From: Cafeteria roenbergensis
Lineage: Eukaryota; Sar; Bigyra; Bicosoecida; Cafeteriaceae
Length of the DNA stretch: 62,500 nt
NCBI GenBank assembly: GCA_008330645.1
Contig: VLTN01000089.1
Location: forward strand, 1 to 62,500
Direction of reading: 5' to 3'
Below the pieces are notes generated by a model. It had not been told where the DNA came from. It was given only the letters and a program-made list of their open reading frames with translations, and ran no database searches. A program made the translations under genes and the position numbers. This document shows, piece by piece, positions 32,232 through 42,440 of this stretch (the first letter of the stretch is position 1; every line of letters begins with the position of its first letter).

Positions 32232-35200
32232 ATGGGGGTCGCCACGTCGACCATGGCCTCGATACGGTACGACTCACTCGTTTCGGGTAATTTCGCCGCG
32301 GCGTGTGCGCTGACGGCCGCGGTGGTGGCGCGCCACAACGTCCGGGAGCACCCGGCTCTTGTCAAGTTTGCGCTCCAGGACGCCCCAGCCGCGGACGAAG
32401 AAGCGCTGGCAGCGGCCCGCGGGGAGCTGCGGCTGGAAAAGACCGCCAATCTGGTGATGCGCCTCGTGCGGGGGCACCCTGAGCTGCGCGTGAGTCCGAT
32501 GCGGAGGCCGCGCGGCCAGCCGGAAATGCTGGTTCCGCCTTTGGCCTTCAGCCGAATGTCTTTGCCCCCCCCCCCGCCTCCCCTCACACGCGCACGCCTC
32601 CCGCCGTCTCCTGTGCGCTTCCACAAACTTACACAATCACGCCCTCGCAGGCTTCCGGGGCGGAGGACATCTCGGCAGCCAGTCCCATCCCGCTCGTTCT
32701 GGTCAAGACGCACGACGAGACGCTGGCTGCGCTGGCGGCTCTGGCTGCAGCCGACCCGCCCGTCATTGCAATCGACATCGAGCACCACAGCGCCCATACC
32801 TCAGAGGGCTTTGTAGCCCTCCTGCAGGCGTCCACGCCCCGCGAGGACTTTCTGTTCGACACTATGGTGCCGGCGGTTCGTGACGCGCTTCGCGAGGGCC
32901 TCGGAGCTGTGCTGGGCGCGCCGCTGCCGCTCAAGGTCTTTCACGGCGCCGCAAACGACGTCCGCTGGCTCGCCACGGACTTCGGGGTGCGGATCGGGGC
33001 TTCCTTTGTGGACACGCACGAGGTGGCCGTGGCAATGGGCTGGACAAGCCTCTCTCTCAAGGCGCTCGTCCGGCGCCTGCTTCGCCGGTTCATGAGCAAG
33101 GAGGAGCAGAGCGGTGACTGGCGCCGCAGGCCCCTCACGCCAGCCATGCAGTCGTACGCACGGGGCGACACTCGACTGCTGCTCCCCATGGCCATGCGTA
33201 TGCTGGCGGTGGCGGCGGGCGTGCTGTCGGAGGAGGAGGTGGCGGTGCCGCCGGAAGGCGCCGATCTGGCCTGCTCTGGCGGCGGGGCAGCGGGGCATGC
33301 AGACGGGACCCCCCAGCGCGGCGACACCGGTCGTGACGACTTTGACGACGATGACGACCACGATGATGACGACGGCGACGACGATGACGACGGCGACGAC
33401 GCCCTGGAGGCCCCTGCCCCAATCACCCGCCTGCCATCCGCCGATTCGGCCGACCCCGCCCCGCCCCTGCTGCTCCAAGGCCTGCAGCGCTCTGCCGCGC
33501 GAGCGAGCCGCGACGTGACGCGCCGGCCCCGCCTGCACAGCCTGCAGTCGGGCCCCCACCGCGGTTTCGTGAAGTGCGTGGTGGAGGCCGCCGCCGCCGA
33601 CGCGGCGGGAACTGCCCTCGCCGGCGCCGCCGCTGCGTCGCTCCCAGACGCCGAAACCGCGTCCGCGGTGCTGGCAGCCCTGACGGCCCCGCCGCTGCCA
33701 TTCGTGGCGGCCCTCGCCGTCTGGCGGTGGCGCGAGGCGCGGTCCGCCTCGATCGACGAGCGCATCTCAGAGTGGGCCGTTGGCGACGAGGCCGTTGCCT
33801 GGCTGGGGCTGGCAGCCGTGGCGTCCTGGGCCGCCGGCGTCTCTGCCCCGGCGGAGCTGTGTGCTCCGGCCGGGCGCCGCCTGCCGTGGAGCGGGACGCT
33901 GGGTGCCTGGGCCGGCCGACAGGGCGAGGTGGCGGCTGCAGTGGCGAGCGGGGTGGTCGGCCCGTCTGCTGACGCCGTGGCCGCAGCCGTGGGTTCGACG
34001 TCCTCGCCGGCTCTGCTGGAGGCTAGCCGGGCCGTGAGGGGCTGGCAGGCGCGGTGGTGGCGCCTGGGGTGGGTCGCCCAGCCCGACCTGCTCGCAGAGG
34101 CAGTGGCAGCGGCCGCCTCCGCCGTCACGCGCGTCGCGGCTGCGGCCGCGTCCAGGTGCCCCGCCGAACCCCCGCGGAGCCCCGCTGACGCGGAGGCGGT
34201 GGGCATGCACGCGCTGTCCGCGCAGTGCGACCTCATGCTGCAGGCGCTGCTGCCCGCCGGCCACACTCTTGGCTCTGCCAGATCACTCTTCTTCCCGGTG
34301 AGAGACGCTGTCCATGCACTGGCCTCGTCATCTGCAGGCAGCGGCATGCCTGCTGCACCGGCCCCCGCGTCCGCGCCCCGGGGCGGCAAGGGTCGGGCAG
34401 CGGGCAGCGCTCCCCGGCAGAGCGACGCGTCGTCGCTCAAAGCGCTGGCATCGCGGCAGCCAGCCGCCCCAGCGCGCGGGACCGACCCCGACAAGCCGCG
34501 CCGGAAGTGGCGCGTGGTGGTGAAGGACGTCGACGGATCCTTCCTGTCGTACAGCAGCGTGGCGCTGGCCTCCCGCATGGTGCGGCAGGGCGAGGCCGAG
34601 TGGGAGCTGAACCCGGCGGCGGCTGAGGCTGCCACGCAGAATGCGGTTTCACGGCCCGCCGCTGCCGATGGCGCCGCTGGTGAGGACTCGGCGGGCGGGT
34701 ACGTGGAGCCTGTGGTGAGACGCCTCCTCCCCGCCGAGGGGCACGACGCGGCCGACGACCCCATGGTGACGGACGGCTTCGCCGAGGGCCGGTGCTGCGG
34801 CTGCGGCGCCCGGCCCAAGGGCCTGGCGCACGTGCACCTGGTGCCGGCGCCGCTGTTTCACGCTCTGGGCCCGGCAGTGGCGGCGTTCAACCACCACGAC
34901 CGCGCGCCGCTTTGCAAGGCCTGCTCGGGCCCGTTCAGGAAGCGGCGGAACCAGGTGCTGGAGGAGCTGGCTCGCCAAATGGGCGTGCCGACGTCTGCTG
35001 CCTCGCTGGAACGGACCGCCGCGGAGCTGGCCGGGCCGGGCTCCATGGCCGCTGCGGCCGCTGCGGCGCTCGTGAGGGCGGACTCGGACCACGAGAGCGG
35101 CTCCGGCCGCGTCAAGAAGCGCCTCAAGACAGCCGGCAGGCCAGCTGACGGCCAGGCCGCCGACGGCGAGGAGGGCGACGGAGCTGCCGCTGGCTCGGCT

Positions 35201-36700
35201 GCGTGGGGCGGCACGACGCTGGCCCCGCCGGCGACGTCGGCCAGCGCCGAGGAGGAGGACGACGTCCTGCGGGCTCCGGCCACCGACGAGGCAGGCAGCC
35301 CGGGGCGCCTGGCCGTGGCGGCGGAGGCGGTGTGCCGCCCCGTTGTGCTCGCGGCTCTGCGCGGGGTTCGCTCGCAGCGGGTGCTGCTTCGGTCGAAGCT
35401 CACCCCGGGACGGCCCCTCCGCTCGCAGCTTCTGAGCCTGTGGGAGGGACCCCGCCCTATGGCGGTCCAGCCGGCGCATCTGGAGGAGTACGATTGGCTC
35501 TCGCGGTGCGGCGCTGCCCCGCTCGTCGCGCTGGTGATGGAGGCCGTGGCGGCACCGCCCAGCGGCGACGAGGCAGCCGCGGCGTCCACCGCAGCGTCCA
35601 CCGCGGCAGCGGCGGCGGCCACGGCTGCCGCCGGGCCCACGCCTGCCGCACGCGCTGCGTGGCCGCCGGGTGGCCCTCGCCTGAGCGAAGCAGACACGGC
35701 CTCAGGGGCAGGCCGCCCGCCGCGCGGCTCCGATGAGCCGTGGGCCCTGCCGCCGTCGTGGCGCGCCTTCGACGCGCAGGAGCGGGATAGCGAGGCCGCG
35801 GCGCGCGAGGCCGCCGCCGCTGCTTCCCGCGCCGAGGTCGGCCGGGCGCTCGACAGCCCGGCAGCCGCCTGGGTCGAGGCCAACCTGGGCGTGGGCGGCC
35901 ACTGCATGTCGGTCGGCGCGTCGGAGGCTGCTGCTGGCGCATCGGAGTGGGTCGGTCGCTGCGCCGCCTTGGCGCCGCGGTCCGCGATTGAGATTCTCCG
36001 GCGGAGCGGGAGCGCTGTGAGGCAGCTGGTGTGGCTTCGGGGAGCGTCTGCCGCGCTGCGGCGGCTCGACCGGGTGGATGGCGAGCAAATGGCCACCCTC
36101 CCGCCGGGAGAGCGCGACCGGCAGCGCACTGACGCCGCGGCCACCGTTGCCGTGGTGACGGACAAGGTGCACGCCCTGGCCCACGCCCGCCGAGGCACGG
36201 CAGGGCTTGGCAGGGCCCTCCGCCCGTCGGCGTGGGGCGCAGAGGCGGAGGCCCTCCTGGAGGCCGTGCTGGCGGAGGAGCAGCGCGTCACTGCCGACGT
36301 CGTGGCAAAGGTGGCGGGGGCCGCCGGGCCTTCGACCCAGCCGCCGCTCATGCAAGCCTTGCCAATGGGTGCGCTGCGGCGCATGTCCGAGCTGATTCGG
36401 TTCGGCCCGGCCGCCGCCCGCGGCCTGGAGCGGCTGTCGCCGTGGTACAGGGAGCAGCTCGCGGCCGATGCGGGGGAGGAGGAACGGCTGGGCGCGAGCG
36501 GGCTCAGCGTTGCGGCCGAGAGGCGAGCCACGGCGTTGGTTCGCCTATTTCGCGCCCTGTTCGTCGAGGTGGCGTCGCCGACCCACCTGCCAGCGCCGTG
36601 GGCAGTGGACCAGCGCGTGCTCACGCCGCGCGCTCAGTGGGCCCGCACGACCGCGCGCCTGCAAGAGAGCGGGTGGGACGCAGACGCGGGAAGCCAATGA
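32232..36700 (+). CDS. DEDDy 3'-5' exonuclease related to EXD2 / RRP6L3
   Basis: Two exons, 32232-32489 and 32651-36700, join at phase 0 across a 161-nt GTGAGT...CGCAG intron, giving 1435 residues. The exonuclease fold occupies about 108-275 with all metal ligands: Asp128 and Glu130 (IDIEHH), Asp189 (HGAANDVRWL), Tyr255 and Asp259 (YARGDTRLLL). The signature GDWRRRPL resembles RRP6/EXOSC10 and its relatives. A strongly acidic Asp/His insert follows near 33340-33405. Further on, KDVDGSFLSYSSVA and then CCGCGARPKGLAHVHLVP...PLCKAC (from residue 801) match, as I remember, the DGxPL segment and HNH-like zinc module of EXD2 and plant RRP6L3. Those enzymes degrade RNA or DNA ends, EXD2 at mitochondria or in repair. 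The remaining 550 residues are Ala-rich and unassigned. The usual family length is about 500-620, so this protein is greatly enlarged. Confidence 0.85.
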
Positions 36701-37224
36701 GGTGCGCACCCGGTGCTTCGTGTGTGCGCGCGCGCGTGTGCCTGCTATCCGCTTCGCCCCAGGGCTGAGGACCAGCGTGCTCGCTGCGGGCGGGCGACAC
36801 AGTCTGTGTCAAAGGGCTGCCCTCTGCAGGACGAAGACTTTGTCGCAAACTTTTGTCGTGAACGCGCAGCTCGCGGCCAGCGGCTCTTTGTTGCGCCGTG
36901 AAACCCCTGCCGGCAGCGGCCGCCCAAACAGCGCCGACCGCGCCGTTGCGCAGTCTGCGGTATTCCCCGCAGACCGTCGTTCGAAAAGCAAACAAAACAG
37001 CCGGCGCGATGTGCGACGCTCGCACGCGCGCAGCGGGCCGGGCTCACAACAGGCCTCAAGGGCCACCAGGCCGCCGCCGTTTCGAGCGGCCGCCCAGGCA
37101 GAGCCAGCGCGGCTGCTCGTTGGCCAGGTGCTGGCCAGCACAAGTGCTGGACAGTTTCCGGCCCGCGCGGCACTGCAAGGGCCAGGCCGAGGGGGCGCGA
37201 TCAGGCGGCACCGAGTCGGGCGCG
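36701..37224 (+). other. Intergenic region
   Basis: About 520 bases between co-oriented genes. It is open in some frames but without domain pattern. An in-frame ATG at 36898 could extend the next gene by 109 residues of Arg/Ala/Pro-rich sequence that does not look coding. Confidence 0.5.
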
Positions 37225-38973
37225 ATGCGCAACGGATCTGCCGCAGGCGGCACCCCCGGCTGCTGGGGCTCGGGAAGGGGCACGGGCCCGGGCGACCCGG
37301 CAACGGAGCCGGAAGCCGCCAAGCACGCAGAAGCCCTGCTTGCGGACCTCGAGCTCGCCTATGGGCCCGTGCGCCTGGCAGCAGCTGTGCACATGACCAC
37401 GGGCAAGATTTTGTTCTCCAGGGAGGGCACCGCGTCCGGGCTGGGCCTGCCGCTGGGACGAAAAGCGCTGGCGGACGCCGCCGCTGCGGACCGAGCAGTG
37501 GAAACGGCAGTCGCCGCTGCCGCCACCGACGCCCTCGGGGTCGAGTGTGAACCAGTGAGGGCTGCTGCGCCTGCGGCCGAGTATGTCTCTCGGACAGGCA
37601 GCCTTCCCCAGACGTCGTGGCGAGCGCTGTCTGCGGAGGGCAACAAGGCCGTCTCGGCAGCGCTCTCGCTTTGGCGAGCGGCTGAAGCTGCGCAGCGCGC
37701 CGCCAAGGCGGTCCCCTCTGCTCTGGACGAAGAGGTCGCGCGGGGAGCTGGCGTGCCCATCGGCGGGGGGGCGCCCGACAGTCCTTCTGGCAGCGAGGCG
37801 GGGAAGCTCGGCGGCTCGTTCCGCGACGCTTGGGCCGGAAGCCACGCTGTGGCCTCGATCGAGGTGATCGACGAGAGCGAGAGCGACGTCGCAGAGCGCG
37901 CGGACGAGACCGGGGGCTCCAAGGGCGCCGAGGAGGACCGCGCCGGCTTTGGGCCCGACGGGGCATCGGCTGCCGGCTCTGCAGACGGTGCGGGCGACGG
38001 ACAGGGCTCGGCTGCAGGCGGCGGCGGGCTCCACCGGACCGCTTCCGGCCGCGACGCTGGGGCCGGCGGCGCCGGGGCCCCGGACAGCGTGCCGATTCGG
38101 GTCGGCTTGCCGCACCAGGCCCCCGCTGGGCCGACAGTTGCCGCGTCGTCGCTGCGTGCCGCGCTGCGCCCGGTGTCCACGGCTGCAGCCCGGGCGGCGC
38201 AGCGCATGCTGCGCCCGGGCTGCGACTCCGCGCCGTCCCCCGGGTCCGCCGGGTCGAGCGGGGCAGCAGGCCGCCTGGCAAGGGCGTCCTCGCCGTCGAC
38301 GTCGCCTGCGGACGGCGCGCCCGGCGGCGCGGCTTCCAGGTCTGTGGCGGGGGCGGGGACGGGGGGCGGGGCGGGCGCCGCCTCGTCCTCCCATCCCCAG
38401 CTGAGCTCCGGGGGCGCGCTGCAGACGTCGAGCGGGAGCGGGGAGTCGAGCGACGAGCCGGAGGGGGCGGTGGTTGTGAGGAGCGTGGGGTGTGACGTCA
38501 GCGTCCTCTGCTTGCCGCTGCCGGCGCCGGCCGACAAGGTTGTCCTCGTGCTGGTGGTGTCCCGCGGCCCGCGGGGGCAGTGGGGCGGGGCAGGGCTGCG
38601 CGAGCTGGTGTCTGAGTGCGACGCCGGGGGCAGCATCCTCGGGGATGCGCAGTGGCAGCGCGCGCGGGCCCTGGGCGCCATGCTTGCGCTGGGCATCGGG
38701 GCCTTTCGTGAGGCCGTCACGGTGCGGGCGGAGGACACAGAGGTGGTGGTGCCACTGCAGAGAGGAAGGCAGGGCCGTCTCTCCGGGCAGGCGCCTCCGC
38801 TCTCGCCGGCGGACAGGGCGGTTGCTGCGGCAGTATTCAACGCTGCAGACGCCGCCACGGCCGCAGTCAGGGCCTGGCTGGCCGTGGCGGTGGCCGGGCT
38901 GACAATGGTCCCAAAGGCGGCGGCGGAGCCGCCCGGGGCCGGCGGCTGCGGCGGCTGCTGCACCGTCTCCTGA
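37225..38973 (+). CDS. Unknown protein with C-terminal CaaX prenylation box
   Basis: A single exon of 582 residues from ATG 37225, chosen because codon character becomes regular there. An N-terminal segment (ALLADLELAYGPVRLAAAVHMTTG) and a C-terminal segment (AVVVRSVGCDVSVLCLPLPA, KVVLVLVVSRGP) look like folded alpha/beta units, loosely like roadblock or longin folds. They are separated by about 300 residues of Ala/Gly/Ser-rich disorder. The last residues are CGGCCTVS: Cys-Thr-Val-Ser fits a CaaX motif with Ser at the last position (farnesyl type), and three nearby cysteines could be palmitoylated. Membrane tethering by lipids is therefore likely. I recognise no family, and the fold comparison is weak. 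Confidence 0.65.
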   Translation: MRNGSAAGGTPGCWGSGRGTGPGDPATEPEAAKHAEALLADLELAYGPVRLAAAVHMTTGKILFSREGTASGLGLPLGRKALADAAAADRAVETAVAAAATDALGVECEPVRAAAPAAEYVSRTGSLPQTSWRALSAEGNKAVSAALSLWRAAEAAQRAAKAVPSALDEEVARGAGVPIGGGAPDSPSGSEAGKLGGSFRDAWAGSHAVASIEVIDESESDVAERADETGGSKGAEEDRAGFGPDGASAAGSADGAGDGQGSAAGGGGLHRTASGRDAGAGGAGAPDSVPIRVGLPHQAPAGPTVAASSLRAALRPVSTAAARAAQRMLRPGCDSAPSPGSAGSSGAAGRLARASSPSTSPADGAPGGAASRSVAGAGTGGGAGAASSSHPQLSSGGALQTSSGSGESSDEPEGAVVVRSVGCDVSVLCLPLPAPADKVVLVLVVSRGPRGQWGGAGLRELVSECDAGGSILGDAQWQRARALGAMLALGIGAFREAVTVRAEDTEVVVPLQRGRQGRLSGQAPPLSPADRAVAAAVFNAADAATAAVRAWLAVAVAGLTMVPKAAAEPPGAGGCGGCCTVS

Positions 38974-39585
38974 GGCGCCTCGCTCGGCCTGTGCCGCTGG
39001 GCCAGTCAGCCCGGCCCGCGACGGAGCAGGTTCGCGCTCTCCCGGGGCGCCGTGTTGCAGCGTTGCATGGCGATGCACCATTTGCGTGGCTGCGTGGGTT
39101 GGCTTCGTGTGCGTGGCTGCGTGAGTTGGCAGCCTGTCTGCGTCTTGCACGAATTGGTGGATCCCAAAAAAGCAGTGACTGTCCACCATTCTCCCCGTCT
39201 CGCTCGCGCTCTCTCTCTGAAGCCCCCCCCCCCCCCCTTGCCCCCGTCCTCAAACCCTTCCGACCCCCCCCCAAACGCAAAGGCTGCTGCGCAGTGCAGG
39301 AGGCCGGGGGTGAGGGTTTTGCAGACCTCGCCCAGGCTGGCCGGGCAGCGCCGCTGTGCGGTGGCAGGAGCGCCCGGCCAGGCAGCCGGCAGCCCGGACG
39401 GGGACGGCGCAGGGGGGGGGGGGGGGAGGGCATGCTAGGCCAGGCGGGCGGGGCAATTGCAGCCGGCCAGATTGCGAGCCGGCATGGCGGGCGGCGCGGG
39501 CGCACGCTCTCGGCGGAACAGAAGGACCTGCTCCCCGCAGGAGCAGCTGCCGAGCGCCCCGTCCATGGGACGACGCCCATGCCGC
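38974..39585. other. Convergent intergenic region with homopolymers
   Basis: About 610 bases between two 3' ends. It contains a run of more than ten C near 39224-39238, CT-repeat sequence near 39206-39222 and a run of about twelve G near 39415-39426. No gene recognised. Confidence 0.6.
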
Positions 39586-42147
39586 TCACGGCTGCTCGTG
39601 GCAGGCGCCGCCGCAGGGGTTGTAGATCACGTCCTGCTCGAAGAAGACGCGTGTCTGCTCCATGGCGTGCGCGGTGCGGCGGGTCTTGCCGTGGGTGTCC
39701 GTTGCCGAGGCGCAGGGCAAGTTCTCCAGCGGGATGTTTTCGGCGGGAACGTCGAAGTAGTAGCCTTGCATCAGCCCCCCGTCAGTGCCGTTGAGCTTGG
39801 CAGAGTTGTCCACGAACTCAAAGCCGAAGAGCGTGCAGTTGCGCACGCGCATGGTCCCGTCGAAGGCGCGCATGCCGCCGATGGAGCGCCCGAGCCACTC
39901 GGCCGCCACCCAGTTCACCTGCGCGTCGCCCTGGCCGTAGTGGATCAGCACGGAGTGCTGCGGGGTGTTGGGGAGCGGATCCTTCCACAGGTGGTTGACG
40001 TAGCCCCCGGGCTCGAGGTAGGTGAACTGCTCCTGGATCGCGGACATCATCGAGATGCGGGCGAGGGAGTTGTCGTAGCGGAGGCGGATGATGTCGAAGA
40101 GTGCAGCAAAGTCCTTGGAGCGGGGCAGGAGGATGCCGAACGGCCCGCCCGGCACGCCCAGCACGCCGTGGGTGGTGTCCGTGGAGAGGCTCATGAACAC
40201 GGAGCCCATGATGCCGCCGAGGCTGTTGCCGTAGTAGCGGCGGGGGGAGGCCTTGGACAGCACGGGCTGACCGTTGACCGCCAGAATGGGGTCCGCGGCC
40301 AGCGACGTGAAGAGCATTCGGTGCGCGAGGAGGGCGTTGGTCTGCGCCTGGTGGAGGCGGGCCTGGATGAAGCCGAACAGGCTGAGGTCGTTGGCCACCA
40401 TGTAGGCGTCGGAGATGATGTCCTCGCTGCAGAGGCCGATCCAGTTCACGCCGATCATCACCCAGCCGTTCCTGCGCAAGACAGCCGCAGCCGGAGGGGC
40501 GATCGAGAGGGAGGCGGGGGGAGTTGGGTGCGTTGCGGGGGGGGGGGGGGAGGAGGAGGGGAGGCACAACAGCAGGGCATGGGGGGGTGCATGAGCCGCG
40601 CGAGCCCTGCGGCGCGGCAGAGCCGCGAACAAGGCAAGGCCCCGAGGCAGGCGCGCGCAGGCGGCGGGCGCTGGGACGCCGACACCCAGCCGCGCGGGGC
40701 GGGGCGGGGGCTCACTCGTCTGCCTCGGTATCGAGATACTGGTTGGTGAGCTCCGAGGCGCTGCCGAAGAGCCCGTGGCCGTAGTACTGGGCGGTGGCCG
40801 GCTTGGAGCCGTTGGCCACGCTGGTGGGGATGATGAGCTTGAAGGGGACGTCGTTGTAGCCCTGGAGCTCCGGCTTGCCGTCGCTGCCGATGACGATGTG
40901 GGTGCCGATGTCGGGGCTGATGCTGCTGAGGAACCAGGGCACGGTGATGAAACCGTCCACCTCCATGGCCACGCCGGGGCGCGGCGTGGGCGTCTTTGAG
41001 GTGATGGAGTAGGCCGCGTTGTCGCCCACCAGGGCCAGCGCCTGGTCACGCATCGACAGCATGTTGTGAGTCCACGTGGCGTCCGACGCCGTGGTGAAGT
41101 CCCACGCGATGGTGAGCGACCCGCGACTCAGACCCGCGGCCTCTGCCAGCGGAAAGATATCCTTCTCGAAATGGGCCTGCCGCTCGGGCTCGATGCCCGG
41201 GAAGGAGGCGCCTGCGCGCATAGCGCGGAACGCGGGGGACGGCTGCACGAAACCGCCGCCGAGGGCGGCGACGGGGCCCACGGCGAACACGTAGCGCGTG
41301 CTGCCGTTGAGCCGGGCGGCGGGCCAGGCCATGAACGCGCGCTTGTTCTTGGAGGGATCGGCGGCGTCCCACTCGTCGCTGGAGTGGTCGGCCTCGACCC
41401 AGTGAGCGACGCGCTCGCCCGTCTCGGCATTCTGCGGAGGTCGCCCAAAGGGGGCGCGGGGGGAGGCGTTCAAGGGAGGCGTTGGGGGGGGGGCGACACC
41501 CTGTGCGCACAGACAGATGGGGAATCACGCGCCGGCGCGAAACCGCGCGCTCACGATGAGGGCCGTGACCGAGGTCGCGAGCAGCGATGTCTCCATGTTC
41601 CAGAGGCGCGGCAGGTTGGGCGTTCCCGACAGGGACGCGTTGGGAAGGTAGGTGATTGCCGCCTGCGCGGGGCTGAACCCGTTGACGCCGTTCCAGCCAT
41701 TGGACACGTCAAAAATCTTGCCGTCGGCGTCGAGCGGCCAGGTGATGTTCGAGTAGTTAGTCAGGGCCACGCCACTGGGTCCCACGGGGCGGAAGTAGTC
41801 ATTCGGAAACGGGAAGACGCAGAGGGAGGGGTCCTGCGCGCGGCGAAAGCGGCAGCACGCGCGAGGGATCGGTGATTTGTCGCAAGTGGTCGCTGCGCTG
41901 CGCGAGCAAACGGCAACAGGCCCTGCGAGGGGGCGCCCTGCCGGCCGCCACAGACGCCGCACTCCGGGCTCCCGCTCCGTCACTGGCCCCCGACACGGGC
42001 GGGCAGCTGAGCCGCAGGCATTCACTGGCCGGCGAGCGCCGCGCAAGTTGAAGCTTGCGGCGCCCCCGCCTTGCTCACGATGATGTCGCAAGGGGCATTC
42101 GCAAAGGCAGCCGCTGCTGCCAGGAGCAGGGCCAGTGCCGTGCGCAT
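39586..42147 (-). CDS. Secreted alpha/beta-hydrolase of bacterial type
   Basis: Four minus-strand exons: 42147-42079, 41833-41555, 41431-40716 and 40471-39586. All three donors are GTGAGC and phases (0, 0, 2) agree, giving 649 residues. Exon 1 is a signal peptide (MRTALALLLAAAAAFANA). The mature start DPSLCVFPFPNDYF and NGFSPAQAAITYLP resemble a family I associate with myxobacterial and other bacterial secreted proteins. A nucleophile elbow GNSLGG (about 40211-40228) lies in YYGNSLGGIMGS, an acid-loop pattern HYGQGDAQV follows, and a His near DTHGKTRRTAH could complete a Ser-Asp-His triad. The end NPCGGACHEQP is Cys-paired. Several N-glycosylation sequons are present. Probable role: extracellular or vacuolar esterase/lipase; substrate unknown. 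It is divergent from the ABC transporter. Confidence 0.82.
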
Positions 42148-42440
42148 GCTGCTCCGCCGCAAAGGTCGGCGAGTGGGCGCGCAGGGCCCCGGCAGGCGCC
42201 GGACGCTGCGCGCCGCCAGCGAGTTCCTTGCCCGTGCTCTTGCTCTGCCAGAAGCCGAGCCGTGGGTAGAGCCGTCGAGTTGCGGCGAGTCGACGCAAAT
42301 CGCGAGTCGGGCGGCAGCGGGGCCCCGGAGGGCGGGCACTCGGACCCAGGCGCGGGGGGGCGGCGGGTTCGGCAGTGTCCGCGCCCCAAAGCTGCTGTTG
42401 CGCCTGCGGGGTACGCTCCGGCAAGCGCGGCTCGGAGGGA
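42148..42440. promoter_or_regulatory. Divergent intergenic region (inferred bidirectional promoter)
   Basis: About 290 bases between the start codons of the secreted hydrolase and the ABC transporter. It is GC-rich; no obvious TATA or initiator element. Regulatory function is inferred from orientation only. Confidence 0.35.

Noticed and set aside
37201-39189. 662-codon minus-strand frame opposite the CaaX protein
   Set aside because: Arg/Ala/Gly-rich with no domain pattern; the plus strand has folded-looking ends and a CaaX box.
42375-42440. Upstream extension of the ABC transporter from 42375
   Set aside because: Would need a GTG start; the first ATG at 42441 begins directly before the hydrophobic N-terminus.
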